A stretch of DNA of 64,000 nucleotides, taken from Gammaproteobacteria bacterium 45_16_T64 (GTDB lineage Bacteria > Pseudomonadota > Gammaproteobacteria > Pseudomonadales > Ketobacteraceae). Below are positions 33,835 through 44,400 of this stretch, piece after piece. Both the position numbers and the translations under genes were made by a program. Position 1 is the first letter of the stretch; each line of letters starts with the position of its first letter. Where the stretch lies: the NCBI GenBank assembly GCA_002162955.1, contig MABD01000046.1:1-64000 (forward strand). The letters are read 5' to 3'. Under the pieces are notes generated by a model. That model worked only from the letters and a program-made list of their open reading frames with translations, did no database searches and was not told where the DNA came from.

Positions 33835-33876
33835 CAACCCACCCTTTTCTTATTATTTTCTCGAAATACTCATGTT

Positions 33877-33915
33877 ATGTAGTTCAATTACATATCTTAT
33901 GTAGCATAATTACAT
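33877..33915. promoter_or_regulatory. two tandem TetR-type operators, 22 bp apart
   Basis: ATGTAGTTCAATTACAT (33877-33893) and ATGTAGCATAATTACAT (33899-33915) share the dyad ATGTA-N7-TACAT, and start exactly 22 bases apart. They lie 40-80 bases upstream of the epimerase start and about 130 bases before the TetR start. Two dyads two helical turns apart suit cooperative binding of two TetR dimers. Confidence 0.75.
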
Positions 33916-34042
33916 ATGTTGCTTATAGATACTACAAGAAAGTGATAGATTGACCTCTACCTGCTGATTTAGTACTCGCCAGAAGCTCCCATATACACTA
34001 GGATTAGCCCAGTAATTTAACGTAAGTGATTGATATAAAAAG

Positions 34043-34618
34043 ATGAAAAAGACCGTAAAAACACAGGGTGAGCGACGTGCAGAAACCCAAGCCGCTGTAT
34101 TGCAAAGCGCCTGCAAACTCTTCGGTATACATGGCTATAACAAGACGTCCCTAGAAGATATCGCCGCAGACTGCTCTACCACTATCCGTCCTATCTACCA
34201 CTATTTCAAAAACAAGAAAAACTTGTTCAAGGTTGTTACCGAAACCTATGAAAATCAGTTGGTTGACGCACTTTCCGCAGTCGATGCAAAACACGAAGAG
34301 GCCTCTAGTGACCCCTTGATGTACTGGCAAACCTTCTCTCAAATGGCGTCTGACGCATCTTTTAGGCAAGTCGTATTAATTGATTCACCCCATATTCTGG
34401 GCCGTGAGCGCTGGACTAATACTGCTGTCGTAGTAAAAGCGACAGAGATTATTCAACGACAATTCCCTTCCCTGCAAGCGCTCAATCAGACATTGATCAC
34501 TAGAATGTTAATTGGTGCATTATCAGAAGCTGCCATGGTATTTGCCGAAGCAGAGGATACCGAGGGAGAAGCATTACTCACTCAAATTTCGTCATTAGTC
34601 AGCCTATTCATAAAATAG
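34043..34618 (+). CDS. TetR-family transcriptional repressor
   Basis: 191 residues. The DNA-binding head reads ETQAAVLQSACKLFGIHGYN, then TSLEDIAADCSTTIRPIYHYFKNKKNLF with the usual Tyr-His-Tyr-Phe-Lys at the end of the recognition helix. The C-terminal ligand domain is not assignable. It is divergent from the epimerase-FadL operon, with two matching dyads in between, and is followed 30 bases later by gloA on the same strand. It probably represses its own transcript and the divergent operon. Confidence 0.9.
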   Translation: MKKTVKTQGERRAETQAAVLQSACKLFGIHGYNKTSLEDIAADCSTTIRPIYHYFKNKKNLFKVVTETYENQLVDALSAVDAKHEEASSDPLMYWQTFSQMASDASFRQVVLIDSPHILGRERWTNTAVVVKATEIIQRQFPSLQALNQTLITRMLIGALSEAAMVFAEAEDTEGEALLTQISSLVSLFIK

Positions 34619-34648
34619 GTTTAGCCATACATAGAGAGAGGAATCATC

Positions 34649-35029
34649 ATGCGACTGTTACACACGATGTTACGAGTACGTAATCTAGAAAAATCCCTGG
34701 CGTTTTACACGGATGTATTGGGTATGAGCTTGTTAAGGCAAAAGGACTATCCCGACGGAAAATTCACACTGGCCTTCTTAGGTTATGGGCCAGAATCTGA
34801 AAACACCGCACTTGAACTCACGCATAATTGGGAAACTGATGACTACGAATTGGGTAACGCCTTTGGACATTTAGCCATTCAAGTTGATGACGTGTATCAA
34901 GCTTGCGACGCTATTCGCGAAAAAGGTGGCGTTATCACGCGAGAGCCAGGGCCGATGAAGCACGGCTCTACGATTTTGGCTTTTTGCCAAGACCCCGACG
35001 GTTATTCGATTGAATTGTTAAGTAAATAG
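34649..35029 (+). CDS. gloA: lactoylglutathione lyase (glyoxalase I)
   Basis: 126 residues, the single-domain bacterial form. It converts the hemithioacetal of methylglyoxal and glutathione to S-lactoylglutathione. The four metal ligands are at the same positions as in the E. coli Ni-dependent enzyme: His5, Glu56, His74 and Glu122. The segments MLRVRNLEKSLAFYTDVLGM and FCQDPDGYSIEL are diagnostic. AGAGAGAGGA precedes the ATG. It probably shares the TetR transcript, which hints that the regulator's signal is linked to aldehyde or electrophile stress. Confidence 0.95.
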   Translation: MRLLHTMLRVRNLEKSLAFYTDVLGMSLLRQKDYPDGKFTLAFLGYGPESENTALELTHNWETDDYELGNAFGHLAIQVDDVYQACDAIREKGGVITREPGPMKHGSTILAFCQDPDGYSIELLSK

Positions 35030-35033
35030 GCCG

Positions 35034-35063
35034 CTGAATGGAGTAGGTAACTACTCCATTCAG
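35034..35063. terminator. 13-bp hairpin after gloA, between convergent genes
   Basis: CTGAATGGAGTAG (35034-35046), tetraloop GTAA, CTACTCCATTCAG (35051-35063): a perfect 13-bp stem four bases after the gloA stop and 60 bases before the convergent antiporter stop. It is the strongest hairpin of the left half of the window, although no long T-run follows. Confidence 0.7.
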
Positions 35064-35123
35064 TGAATTCAATAACCCATCCTAACACCAGAAAAGTCGC
35101 TACTTTTCTAGCCCAGTACTTTC

Positions 35124-36320
35124 CTAGTCCAGGACTTTCTTTATCGCCACAGGATAAACAACCAAAGAAAATAGAATCATTACGAACGCGAGCGATAAGA
35201 ACAAAGACTTTAGTTCAAAGGTATCTGGCAACAGAAGAATCAACGCAATAGAGACCGCACCTCTGGCACCTGAAAAATTCAACAACCAAAAATCCCTTTT
35301 ATTCAATCGGTTATTTTCTATTTTTATCAGTGGGAAAAGCGCAATCAATGCGCCCAGGCGAGAACCCACCAATAGAACTAAGCAAACAAAAACCAGCAAT
35401 AAAGACCCTTCATCAATAGACGTATAGACAAAAAAACTGGCTCCTAATAAGAAAAATAGCACCGCATTGGCTATATACTCAAAGTAATCCCAAATATGCC
35501 GATGAATAAGCTTATTCTGATTTTCTTCGTCTGGCTTATATCCATATGCCAGAGCAGTAGAGAATACAGCGAGTATTCCAGAAAGGTGCAACATTTCAGC
35601 TAATGTAAAACTACCGAACGCTATCGCCAGGGTCATATTGATGGTTAAGGTGAAATGCTCACCTTTCCAGAGACTTAACAATCCACGAGCGCCTCTACCT
35701 AGCGCAACGCCTAATAGTAACGCGCCGACGACATGCACTAGAAAAGTGCCACTGCTACCTAGAAAATTAAAACTCTCCCCACCAAATAATATTAATACGA
35801 GAATACCTGTCACAGTAACAACAAAGCCGTCATTCAATATTGACTCCCCTTCAATCAACAGTTTCTGAGATTCTGACACTTGATCATTTCCATGTAATAA
35901 CGCACCAACTGCCAGTGGATCTGTTGCCGATAAAATAACGCCAAATAATAGTGACTCTAACCATTGAAATCCAAAGCCATAATGTAGCGTTGAGCCAATG
36001 ATTATCATACTAATCAATATTCCCACACTCCCGACGAGAGATGCTGGTGCGAGCACTTTACTAAAGTGAAACAGACATATTTTTTGAGTGGATGCAAAAA
36101 TAAGTGGGGGCACAAATGCATATAGAACAAGATTGGGACTTAGCGTCAGCTCAGGCAAACCTAAATTTAAAAAATGCGCAACACCGCCGTAACCCACACC
36201 CAATAATAATACCCAGATAATATCCGGCAACACCATCAAACGCCGCGAGTAATATGACAGTACATTGAGGGCGATTAAGCCGAACACCCCGAAGGCCACA
36301 AGAGAGAAAACATCATCATG
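35124..36320 (-). CDS. CPA1-family cation:proton antiporter (NhaP-like)
   Basis: 398 residues, about 12 membrane helices. Family motifs are present: LYAFVPPLIFAST in helix 3-4 region, LSATDPLAVGALL with the Asp of the ion site, LIEGESILNDG, and FSGARGAVSIALILLLP near the C-terminus. It exchanges Na+ or K+ for H+ across the inner membrane. The frame is open to 36434, but the ATG at 36320 (MHDDVFSLVAFG) has TTGAGGTG just upstream and starts at the first helix, so it is preferred. No cytoplasmic tail is present. Confidence 0.9.
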   Translation of the reverse strand, partial: HDDVFSLVAFGVFGLIALNVLSYYSRRLMVLPDIIWVLLLGVGYGGVAHFLNLGLPELTLSPNLVLYAFVPPLIFASTQKICLFHFSKVLAPASLVGSVGILISMIIIGSTLHYGFGFQWLESLLFGVILSATDPLAVGALLHGNDQVSESQKLLIEGESILNDGFVVTVTGILVLILFGGESFNFLGSSGTFLVHVVGALLLGVALGRGARGLLSLWKGEHFTLTINMTLAIAFGSFTLAEMLHLSGILAVFSTALAYGYKPDEENQNKLIHRHIWDYFEYIANAVLFFLLGASFFVYTSIDEGSLLLVFVCLVLLVGSRLGALIALFPLIKIENNRLNKRDFWLLNFSGARGAVSIALILLLPDTFELKSLFLSLAFVMILFSLVVYPVAIKKVLD

Positions 36321-36522
36321 CATAAGGCACCTCAACAAACATATTGCCAATAAACACCAAGAAAGGTAATTATAGAACATCCCTCTATCTTGGGGATCAG
36401 TCAAATGTTGAGGTACTTCTACCATCCCATCCACCTGTGTTTTTATTCACTTTCCGGTATATGGGATGTACAAAAAGTGATTACATTGGGCTCTGCTATT
36501 GAAACCTATACCGCCCTTAGTG

Positions 36523-38349
36523 CTATGAAGATACTTTTAGCGGGACTGTCATACCGACATCTGGAATGGAAAACTCAACAAACTCATCATCCTCATTATA
36601 GATTAACCAAATTAGCGCTGGATCATCCAGAGCTTGATCAAATATAAAATCGACAGTTTTAGGACGAAGATCGTCGGTTAACTCGACAATCCTCACACTC
36701 ATGCCGCCAAATTTGAGTACATGCCCCACATGTAACGTATAGTTTTCATAGTCCCGATAAATTTTATCAATAGAGGTCATAAACCCATCTTTGAGCGATA
36801 CTCGAACTTCATGGCGATTTAATGTCGTTAAGAAACCTTCATTACCTTTCTTTATCGTATTCCAGGTTGTAAGGCCCCATATTTTTTCTGGTAGGGGTTC
36901 AGCTTCATACACCCATATGGAGTACAAATAGCCATTCAGCCAAGCGGGAGCATTCAATAAAACCAGCTTTTTATCGTTGATTTCATTATTGTCTACAATC
37001 GTTGAGGCGCTTGCACGAATACCATCGCCAGTAATCTGCGTCGAATAGATAACAGCAGGAAAAAGCAACCCACTGAGAAGGATATGAAAACCTATCATCA
37101 TTTTTGCAATATTAATTCGAGATTTTGCAATCCGATGCCCCTTACTGTGTTGGTCATACCAATATTGAAAAAATGCCCCCAACATACCGCAGGCTCCAAT
37201 GCCCACGTACATTAACAACCGATCACTTGGCGGCGGTACACAAACAGGCAGTGCACTGATTACCATACCAATACCCCAAAAACGAGCCGCTTTATTTTCT
37301 TTCAACACAGGTAACAATAGATAGATAACACTTAACAAAAGCACGACGCTAATACCAAAGATATAAGGCCGCGCACCACCACGATAAAGATCCGCAGGGA
37401 TAAAGCCCCACTGAGTGCCCATTAACGCAACGATCCTATGCCCCATGGCGAATAGATACGTAACTGGGTCTTCTACCGGATCAAGATAAAAACCATTGGT
37501 ACCTCCTGATCCGAATCCAGCATTCTTGTAGGTAATCCACCAAACCGCCACAACCAGCAAATAAGGCATCAAACATAGCAACCCTTTAACTGGCCCCTTC
37601 TTATCAAGTGTCACCGCAAACGCAAAAAGATAGGCCCCCACTGCTATATGGTATTCAGCCGACAGCAAGCCAACAACAAGGCTCAACATCGCTAAACCAT
37701 ACCCAGGAAGCCAAGCATCTTGTCGTGCACGAATATGAAAATAGAGTACAGATACACCAAAAAGTGTCGCTAATAACGCATTACGACCAGCGATCCAGGT
37801 TACGTTCACCGCATGACTTGCATCCAACGCATATAATAACAATGCCACACCAACGGCGACCTTTCCGGTATGCAGCCGTCCGTATAATTTACACAACACG
37901 GCAAGTAAGCCGAGATACCACAGTATGCTTTGAAAATGCATCACCCCACCATGGGATGGCCAAAACGTATAATCTATCCAGTGTGTCGCTTCTGTTAACG
38001 GACGCCAGAACATCAGTTTATACCCGTCGTAAGACCACCAGGGTAAAAATCCAAGATCAATCAATTGATTAAAGCGCTCCGGGTCTGCATTCGCGAATGA
38101 AAACAAACCAAATAACGATAGGTCTTTAATCTCATTAAGCGGGATAGCATCTTTAATAAAACCAAAATGCCAATAATCATCTGTGTGTATATCCACCAGT
38201 AATCCAGGCGCACATAGCACAAAGGTTAATATCAGAATGTTCCTCAACGCATGATCTGAGGTTATCAGTGATAGGGCTTTTGATACTAACCGGGAAACCA
38301 ATGTAGGTTTCCCGGTATCAAGACCTTCTTGAATGGAATCTTTTATCAT
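36523..38349 (-). CDS. large inner-membrane protein, GT-C glycosyltransferase-like
   Basis: 608 residues. After a short cytoplasmic start, a membrane helix (NILILTFVLCAPGLLV) is followed at once by DIHTDDYWHFGFI, an Asp-rich first loop like that of GT-C lipid-linked sugar transferases. Some ten more helices follow, then a soluble domain of about 180 residues (from about 425). The assignment to GT-C is from topology and the acidic loop, not a confirmed family match. It lies 123 bases after NRPS-C on the same strand and may be the last gene of the NRPS transcript, in which case glycosylation of the product or its carrier is possible. It may equally be unrelated. Confidence 0.65.
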   Translation of the reverse strand: MIKDSIQEGLDTGKPTLVSRLVSKALSLITSDHALRNILILTFVLCAPGLLVDIHTDDYWHFGFIKDAIPLNEIKDLSLFGLFSFANADPERFNQLIDLGFLPWWSYDGYKLMFWRPLTEATHWIDYTFWPSHGGVMHFQSILWYLGLLAVLCKLYGRLHTGKVAVGVALLLYALDASHAVNVTWIAGRNALLATLFGVSVLYFHIRARQDAWLPGYGLAMLSLVVGLLSAEYHIAVGAYLFAFAVTLDKKGPVKGLLCLMPYLLVVAVWWITYKNAGFGSGGTNGFYLDPVEDPVTYLFAMGHRIVALMGTQWGFIPADLYRGGARPYIFGISVVLLLSVIYLLLPVLKENKAARFWGIGMVISALPVCVPPPSDRLLMYVGIGACGMLGAFFQYWYDQHSKGHRIAKSRINIAKMMIGFHILLSGLLFPAVIYSTQITGDGIRASASTIVDNNEINDKKLVLLNAPAWLNGYLYSIWVYEAEPLPEKIWGLTTWNTIKKGNEGFLTTLNRHEVRVSLKDGFMTSIDKIYRDYENYTLHVGHVLKFGGMSVRIVELTDDLRPKTVDFIFDQALDDPALIWLIYNEDDEFVEFSIPDVGMTVPLKVSS

Positions 38350-38472
38350 TGACTCTACTTCCGTTTATTAGCCCACACAATCGCATTGGATGTTCGAGCC
38401 GTACTGTTTTTCAAATTGTTTTTTGAATTGCTTTCTACTTGTTATTTTTAGTATTTTCTCTATTCACAATCA

Positions 38473-41400
38473 CTACAAAAAGCCTTCTTCCGTTGGGCTG
38501 TCGAGATCAGTCTCATCTAACTGTCCCTCATCGTCAAAACTCCCCGTATCGTGATCTTCTCCTTCCATCCCTCTAACACTACTGCCATGAGTTTGAGACT
38601 GAACAGCCCAATTCAGTCTGTCAATATAGCGAGAGATATCACTGACCGTTCGCATTTCAAAAAGTACTCGCAAGGATATCTCTACACTAAATTCCTTACG
38701 TAATTTTGATATCACTCTTGCGGCTAACAGTGAATGCCCCCCAAGGTCAAAGAAATTATCAAGAACACCCACTTTTTCGATATTAAGCACATCACGCCAA
38801 ATATTTGCCAACCGTATTTCAGTATCCGTTGTGGGTGCAACATAATCTTGTATCCCTTGAGCGATATATTTGGGGAGATTTTTTCGATCAATTTTACCAT
38901 TCGCGGTTAAGGGCCACTTATCTACGACGACAAGATGGTTGGGTACCATATAATCGGGAAGCAATCGGTGTAAACCGTCTATGAGGATACGTGTATCCAT
39001 ACCTACATTTGACTTATCGAGTAACGCGTATGCAACGATAGAATCACTATCAACAAGCGCAAGTGCGTCCAATACTGCATCTTGCTGTCGAAGCGCATAC
39101 TCAATCTCACCCAGCTCAATTCGAAGGCCTCTGACTTTTACCTGGAAGTCTTTACGCCCAATATACGAAATTTGGCCACTTTCCGGCCGCAACCTAGCCA
39201 AATCTCCTGTTTTGTACAACAGGCCTTTACCAAAAGGGTTTTCAATAAAAGATAATTCTGTTAGTTCCGAATTCCCAATATAGCCAGCACCCACCGCAGC
39301 ACCGGACACGCATAATTCACCGACAAGACCCGGCGCTACACGCTGGTTACGTTCATCAACAATATGCAATTGAACATTGGGGATAGCCTGACCGATGGGT
39401 AAATCGAATCCATCAGCATCGTTATTACCACCGGGCGCATATAAATACGAAGCAACAACATCAGTGCACTCTGTCGGCCCATAACTATTGACCAGTGCAA
39501 CATGTCCATGATCCTTTCGAAGCCATTGGTTCACTATCGGTAAACGAATAGATTCACCACCCAGCACAACGTGACGAAGGGATGCAAATGGATAGCCTTG
39601 AAGATCTCCTTCCTCAACCAAAGGGTAAAAAGCGCTTGGCGCGCAGTTTAGCCAAGTGATAGATTCCTTTACCAATGCTTTGGCAATAGTATCTGGATCA
39701 TATTGATCCATTTCGGGAATGACCAGCTTCGCACCCGTACAAAACGCTGCCCAGGGATTTTTTTGAGTCAAATCAAAACCAACAGAGCTTAATAACAAAA
39801 ATGCATCGCTGCTATTGATGCTAAGAGAATCAATATACCAGTGCAATAAATTACTAACACCCCGATGATAAACACCGGCGCCCTTTGGCTTGCCCGTTGA
39901 ACCTGATGTGTAGATCACATACATCATTGAATCTGGTGTTGGGCGATAAGAAGACGAATCAAAGCTCGCGTATTGCGTCAACTCACCTGCGGCTTCCTCA
40001 ACAGACACAATCATCTTGTTATTCTCATCTTCAAATAACGCAACAAGACGTGAATGCACACAATGCTCAGTAACGATAATATCGGAGTTCGAATCCTCGA
40101 CGATATAGTGAATGCGATCGACAGGGTAACCCGCGTCGACAGGCACGTACACGGCACCAACCCTTAACACACCCAATAGCACGGGGAACAATGCCAAACC
40201 AGGCTTAAGACAAACAACTACGCGCTGCCCGGGCGCAACGCCCTTCGCCGCGAAATAACCCGCCCATTGACGACTTTGTTGATCCAACTCCTCGTAACAG
40301 AGACTGGACTCAGCATGCTTTATCGCTATGGCGTTAGGAGAACGCTCACATTGATCCAGAATACGATCCACAAGCGTTGAGCTAACATCCACTTGTTCAT
40401 CAGCCGTTGTTTGATATCTATCACCGTCTAATGCATGGTCAGCCAAGAGCTGAGCCTCATGGGGCAATAGAAAGTCCAACGCCGTTAGTGACGACACACC
40501 TGACAACACTTGTTTACTTAATTCGTGTAAACGCGCCATAAAACCTAACGATTCAAATGTCTGTGTGTTAGATACGAATTGAAGAAGAAAATGATCCGCA
40601 TATTCCTGAGCGATAAATTGTACCGGTTCATCTTGAATTTGAGGATGAGGTAATAACGTTTCAGTTTCATCATTCCACGACACTTCTGCAATAAAATTAT
40701 AGTAGTTATACAGAAAATTCTGCTCTGCCTTAGGAAAAATATTTCGCTGGGCGAGCTGGGATATTTTATCGTAACGGCGGGCACTCATTTTGTACGATTG
40801 TAAAAACGCAACTACATCTTCAAAATCATTGCCGTCAGCTAACAGGTCATGTGGAATAATCGTAGGTAACGTTTGAAAAAAACAACCAAAGGTATGACGA
40901 AATTTCTTTGAGCGTCCCGCGACAATCTCTCCAAAGTAAAAATCACTTTGCGGGCGACAATAATAATGCAACAGTAAAAGATATAGCGCCTTAAAGTAGA
41001 CCGCAGTATGAACTCCCAACGTCGAGCAATACTGCTTTATGTCACTAAACTCGGCTTTATCAATCACTAGAAAGTCTTCAATGCGACCAGAAGGCAACGC
41101 GGCGTTCAGAGAGGAATCAGTATCTGCGTGCTCTAAGGGCATTGAAAACTGAAGTGCCTCTACATCGAGACATTGTTTTTGCCAATAAGATAGCGTTTTT
41201 TCCGTATCAAACAGCTGACGGCTACGACCCACATGGTCATGTCTATCATCAACGAAATTGGCTACCAGCCCCCCTTCAACAGGCCCACCGAACGCAGCAA
41301 ATAGATCCTGAAAACTAGTGAATAACGCTGCACCATCTGCCACAAGGTGACAAACAGAAACAACCAACAATGTACGAGAACGATCTAGTGTGAAAAAACT

Positions 41401-44400
41401 AACACCGTAGAGATCATCATTAAACAGATCATAAGGCCTATAAACTGTACGCTCTACCAGAGATGTTATAGCAGCATCTGACCATTCTTTGTCTGAGTAA
41501 TCATATATCTTGGGAGTAAGAGTACGGCTCTCATCAATCTTAAAATAAGCAACATCCAAATAAGGAATGTCGTTTGAAACCACTTGCGCTTTCATCAGCG
41601 GATTTTGTGAAACCAGTAATTCAAACGCTTTTTGGAATAGTGTTACATCGAATTCTTGATTAAAAACGCAACTAGAACCAATGCTATTTCGTAAGCTCGA
41701 CGGGTCGCTTATGATATCCAAATAGACATCACGCTCCATTGGGCTTAGTGGAAAAATGCTATCATCACAACTAAAAATTCTCTCTAATTCACTTGATGAA
41801 GCAAACGTTATTGTTGAAATACTTTGAGTAGGCTCAGCTAATAACTGCTCCAAAACGCTCTTGTAATGAACCGCCATCAAACCAATAGTGTCGACGGAGA
41901 ACAAATCGGTATTGAACTCCAATACACCAGCAATACTCTCGCCTCGCTCTTCCAACAATAGTGTCAGCTCATACTTTGCCGTTTTGTGTTCACGTTCGAG
42001 TAACTCTACCGCTAACCCTGGCATAGAAAGGGATGCTAGGTTTGGCATATTTTGCAACGCAAAGGCAACCTGAGCACCCGGTGCATAACTTCCACCGCCA
42101 CTCATCTGTAAGGTATCGACTAGCACATCCATCGGCATATCTTGATGTACAAATGCACCAAGGGCAGCATCTTTTATCGATTCAATGAACCCTCGCCTGG
42201 TGGGATTACCGTGCTGTCGCCCCCGAATGATCATGCCATTAACAAAAAAACCAATCAGCCCTTCAATCTCATACTGATTTCGGTTCGCAATGGGAATACC
42301 CACACAAATATCTTCTTGGTGCGTATATCGACCCAGCAAAATTTGATAAGCCGACATCAGCACCATAAACGGAGTTACTGCATTTTCAGCACAATAATCC
42401 ATTAATTTTTGTGTCGATTCTACGCCAATATCGATATCAAAATGCGCACCATTGAAGGTTGGCTTCTCTGGTCTAGGGAAATCAGTTGGCAATCGTAATA
42501 CGGCAGGAGCCCCTTCTAACGCATCAACCCAATACCGTTTTAGATGTTCTATATTATCACCAGACAACCACTCTCGTTGCCACGCGGCATAGTCTTCATA
42601 CTGTATTGGTAAAGCAGATAAATCCTTAGCATTATCAATAGCATGCTCTGGAGTCAAACCCAACTCAGGATTATTGGTCTTTAGCAGTGTCTTTAACTCA
42701 TTGACGAGCACACCCATTGACCAACCATCAGATACAATGTGATGCATATTCAATAACAGCACATGCCTGTCTTCACCGCAATCGATAAGCTTCGATCTGA
42801 AGAGCCAATCATTTGCTAGATTAAAATGTTTGTCCGCGTATGCTTCAATTGATTTGTCGATACGATTATCGATACGATCATCGCTAACGAAAACTGCCGT
42901 TTCATTCCCCTCAACGGTGATCAGTTCCCTTTCCATACACCACAAAGACGCATCTTTATAAATCGTGGCTGGCTCACCATCGCGCTCCACATATTGCGTG
43001 CACAACACACAGTGCCGACTCAGTATGACACGGAATGCTTGCTCCAATGCGTCAGCAGACACCTTGCCCCGCAGTAATAATGCAACCGGCAAATTATACG
43101 CGGTAGTATCATTATCAAGCTGATCAACAAACCACAGTCGATGTTGAGCAAATGACAGTACCTTTTTTTCCCCGATTGTCTGGGGAACAATAACAGAGGG
43201 GGTATTCACACCAGACTGAGATTCTCTGGCACTCTTAACCTGAGAAGATAACAACTGAATGGTTGGATATTCAAACAGTGTCTTTAAAGACAATTCAAGA
43301 TTTAATATATTTCTTATTCGACTAATCACCTGAGTTGCAAGCAAACTATGCCCACCAATCTCGAAAAAGTTAGCATGGGTACTGATAACATCAATACCTA
43401 ATACCTCTTTCCATATACTGTGTACTTGAATTTCGTCGTCACTGGACGGGGCAACAAAATTATCCGCCGCCGCGCCACACAAATCGGGCGTGGGTAACTC
43501 TTGTTTATTGACTTTACCGTTGCTCGTCAACGGAAACACATCGACAGTAAAAATTTGCGTCGGAATCATGTATTCGGGAAGGTGCTTAACGAGGTAAGCT
43601 TTTAGCTCGCCAACATCAACACTGACACGAGTATTTCCAGTCACATACGCAACAATGTGGTGTTGCCCATTAACATCCGCAAAAATAGTGGCAACGCTGG
43701 CACTAACGTCAGAATAACCGGAGAGTGTTGATTCTATTTCACCAAGTTCAATACGGTAACCTCTAATTTTGACCTGGTCATCCGCTCGCCCTAAATACTC
43801 AATCACACCAGTATTATTGTCATCCCTCACGTACCGGGCAACATCCCCAGTCTTATACAATCTACCCGTATTAACATGAGATTTACTATTTCCCAGAAGT
43901 CCTGTGGCATTCAACGTCGATGGATATGCTATAAATCGTTCACGGGTTAACTCGGGACGATGTAAATACCCCAGAGCAAGACCTGCCCCCCCTACATACA
44001 TTTCTCCTGCCACCCCAGCCGGGACTAACTGGAGATTTTCATCCAAAATCACTAACGATAGATCATCAATAGGCCGCCCAATTAGACTACGTTTATTAAT
44101 CAGGTCCACTTCGCTGATTTTGTGATAAGTCACATGTATCGTGGTTTCAGTGATACCGTACATATTAATCAATGACGGTGCATTGATACCATGTCGACCA
44201 ACCCAACGTTCAAGTGCGGTAAAATCAAGCGCCTCTCCACCAAAAATAACGTAACGTAGTGGCAATCGTGGCAATCGTGGCAATCGCGGCGATGTAGAAG
44301 ATTGGCTGTCATCCAGGCATTGTATTTCATCTTCTTTTATAAGATGAGTAAATGCAGTTGGCGTCTGATTTAGCACCGTGACCTTTTCTTTTTGCAACAA

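Noticed and set aside
38350-38472. Terminator between NRPS-C and the GT-C-like gene
   Set aside because: The gap is AT-rich but no stable hairpin was found by eye, so the end of the NRPS transcript is left open.
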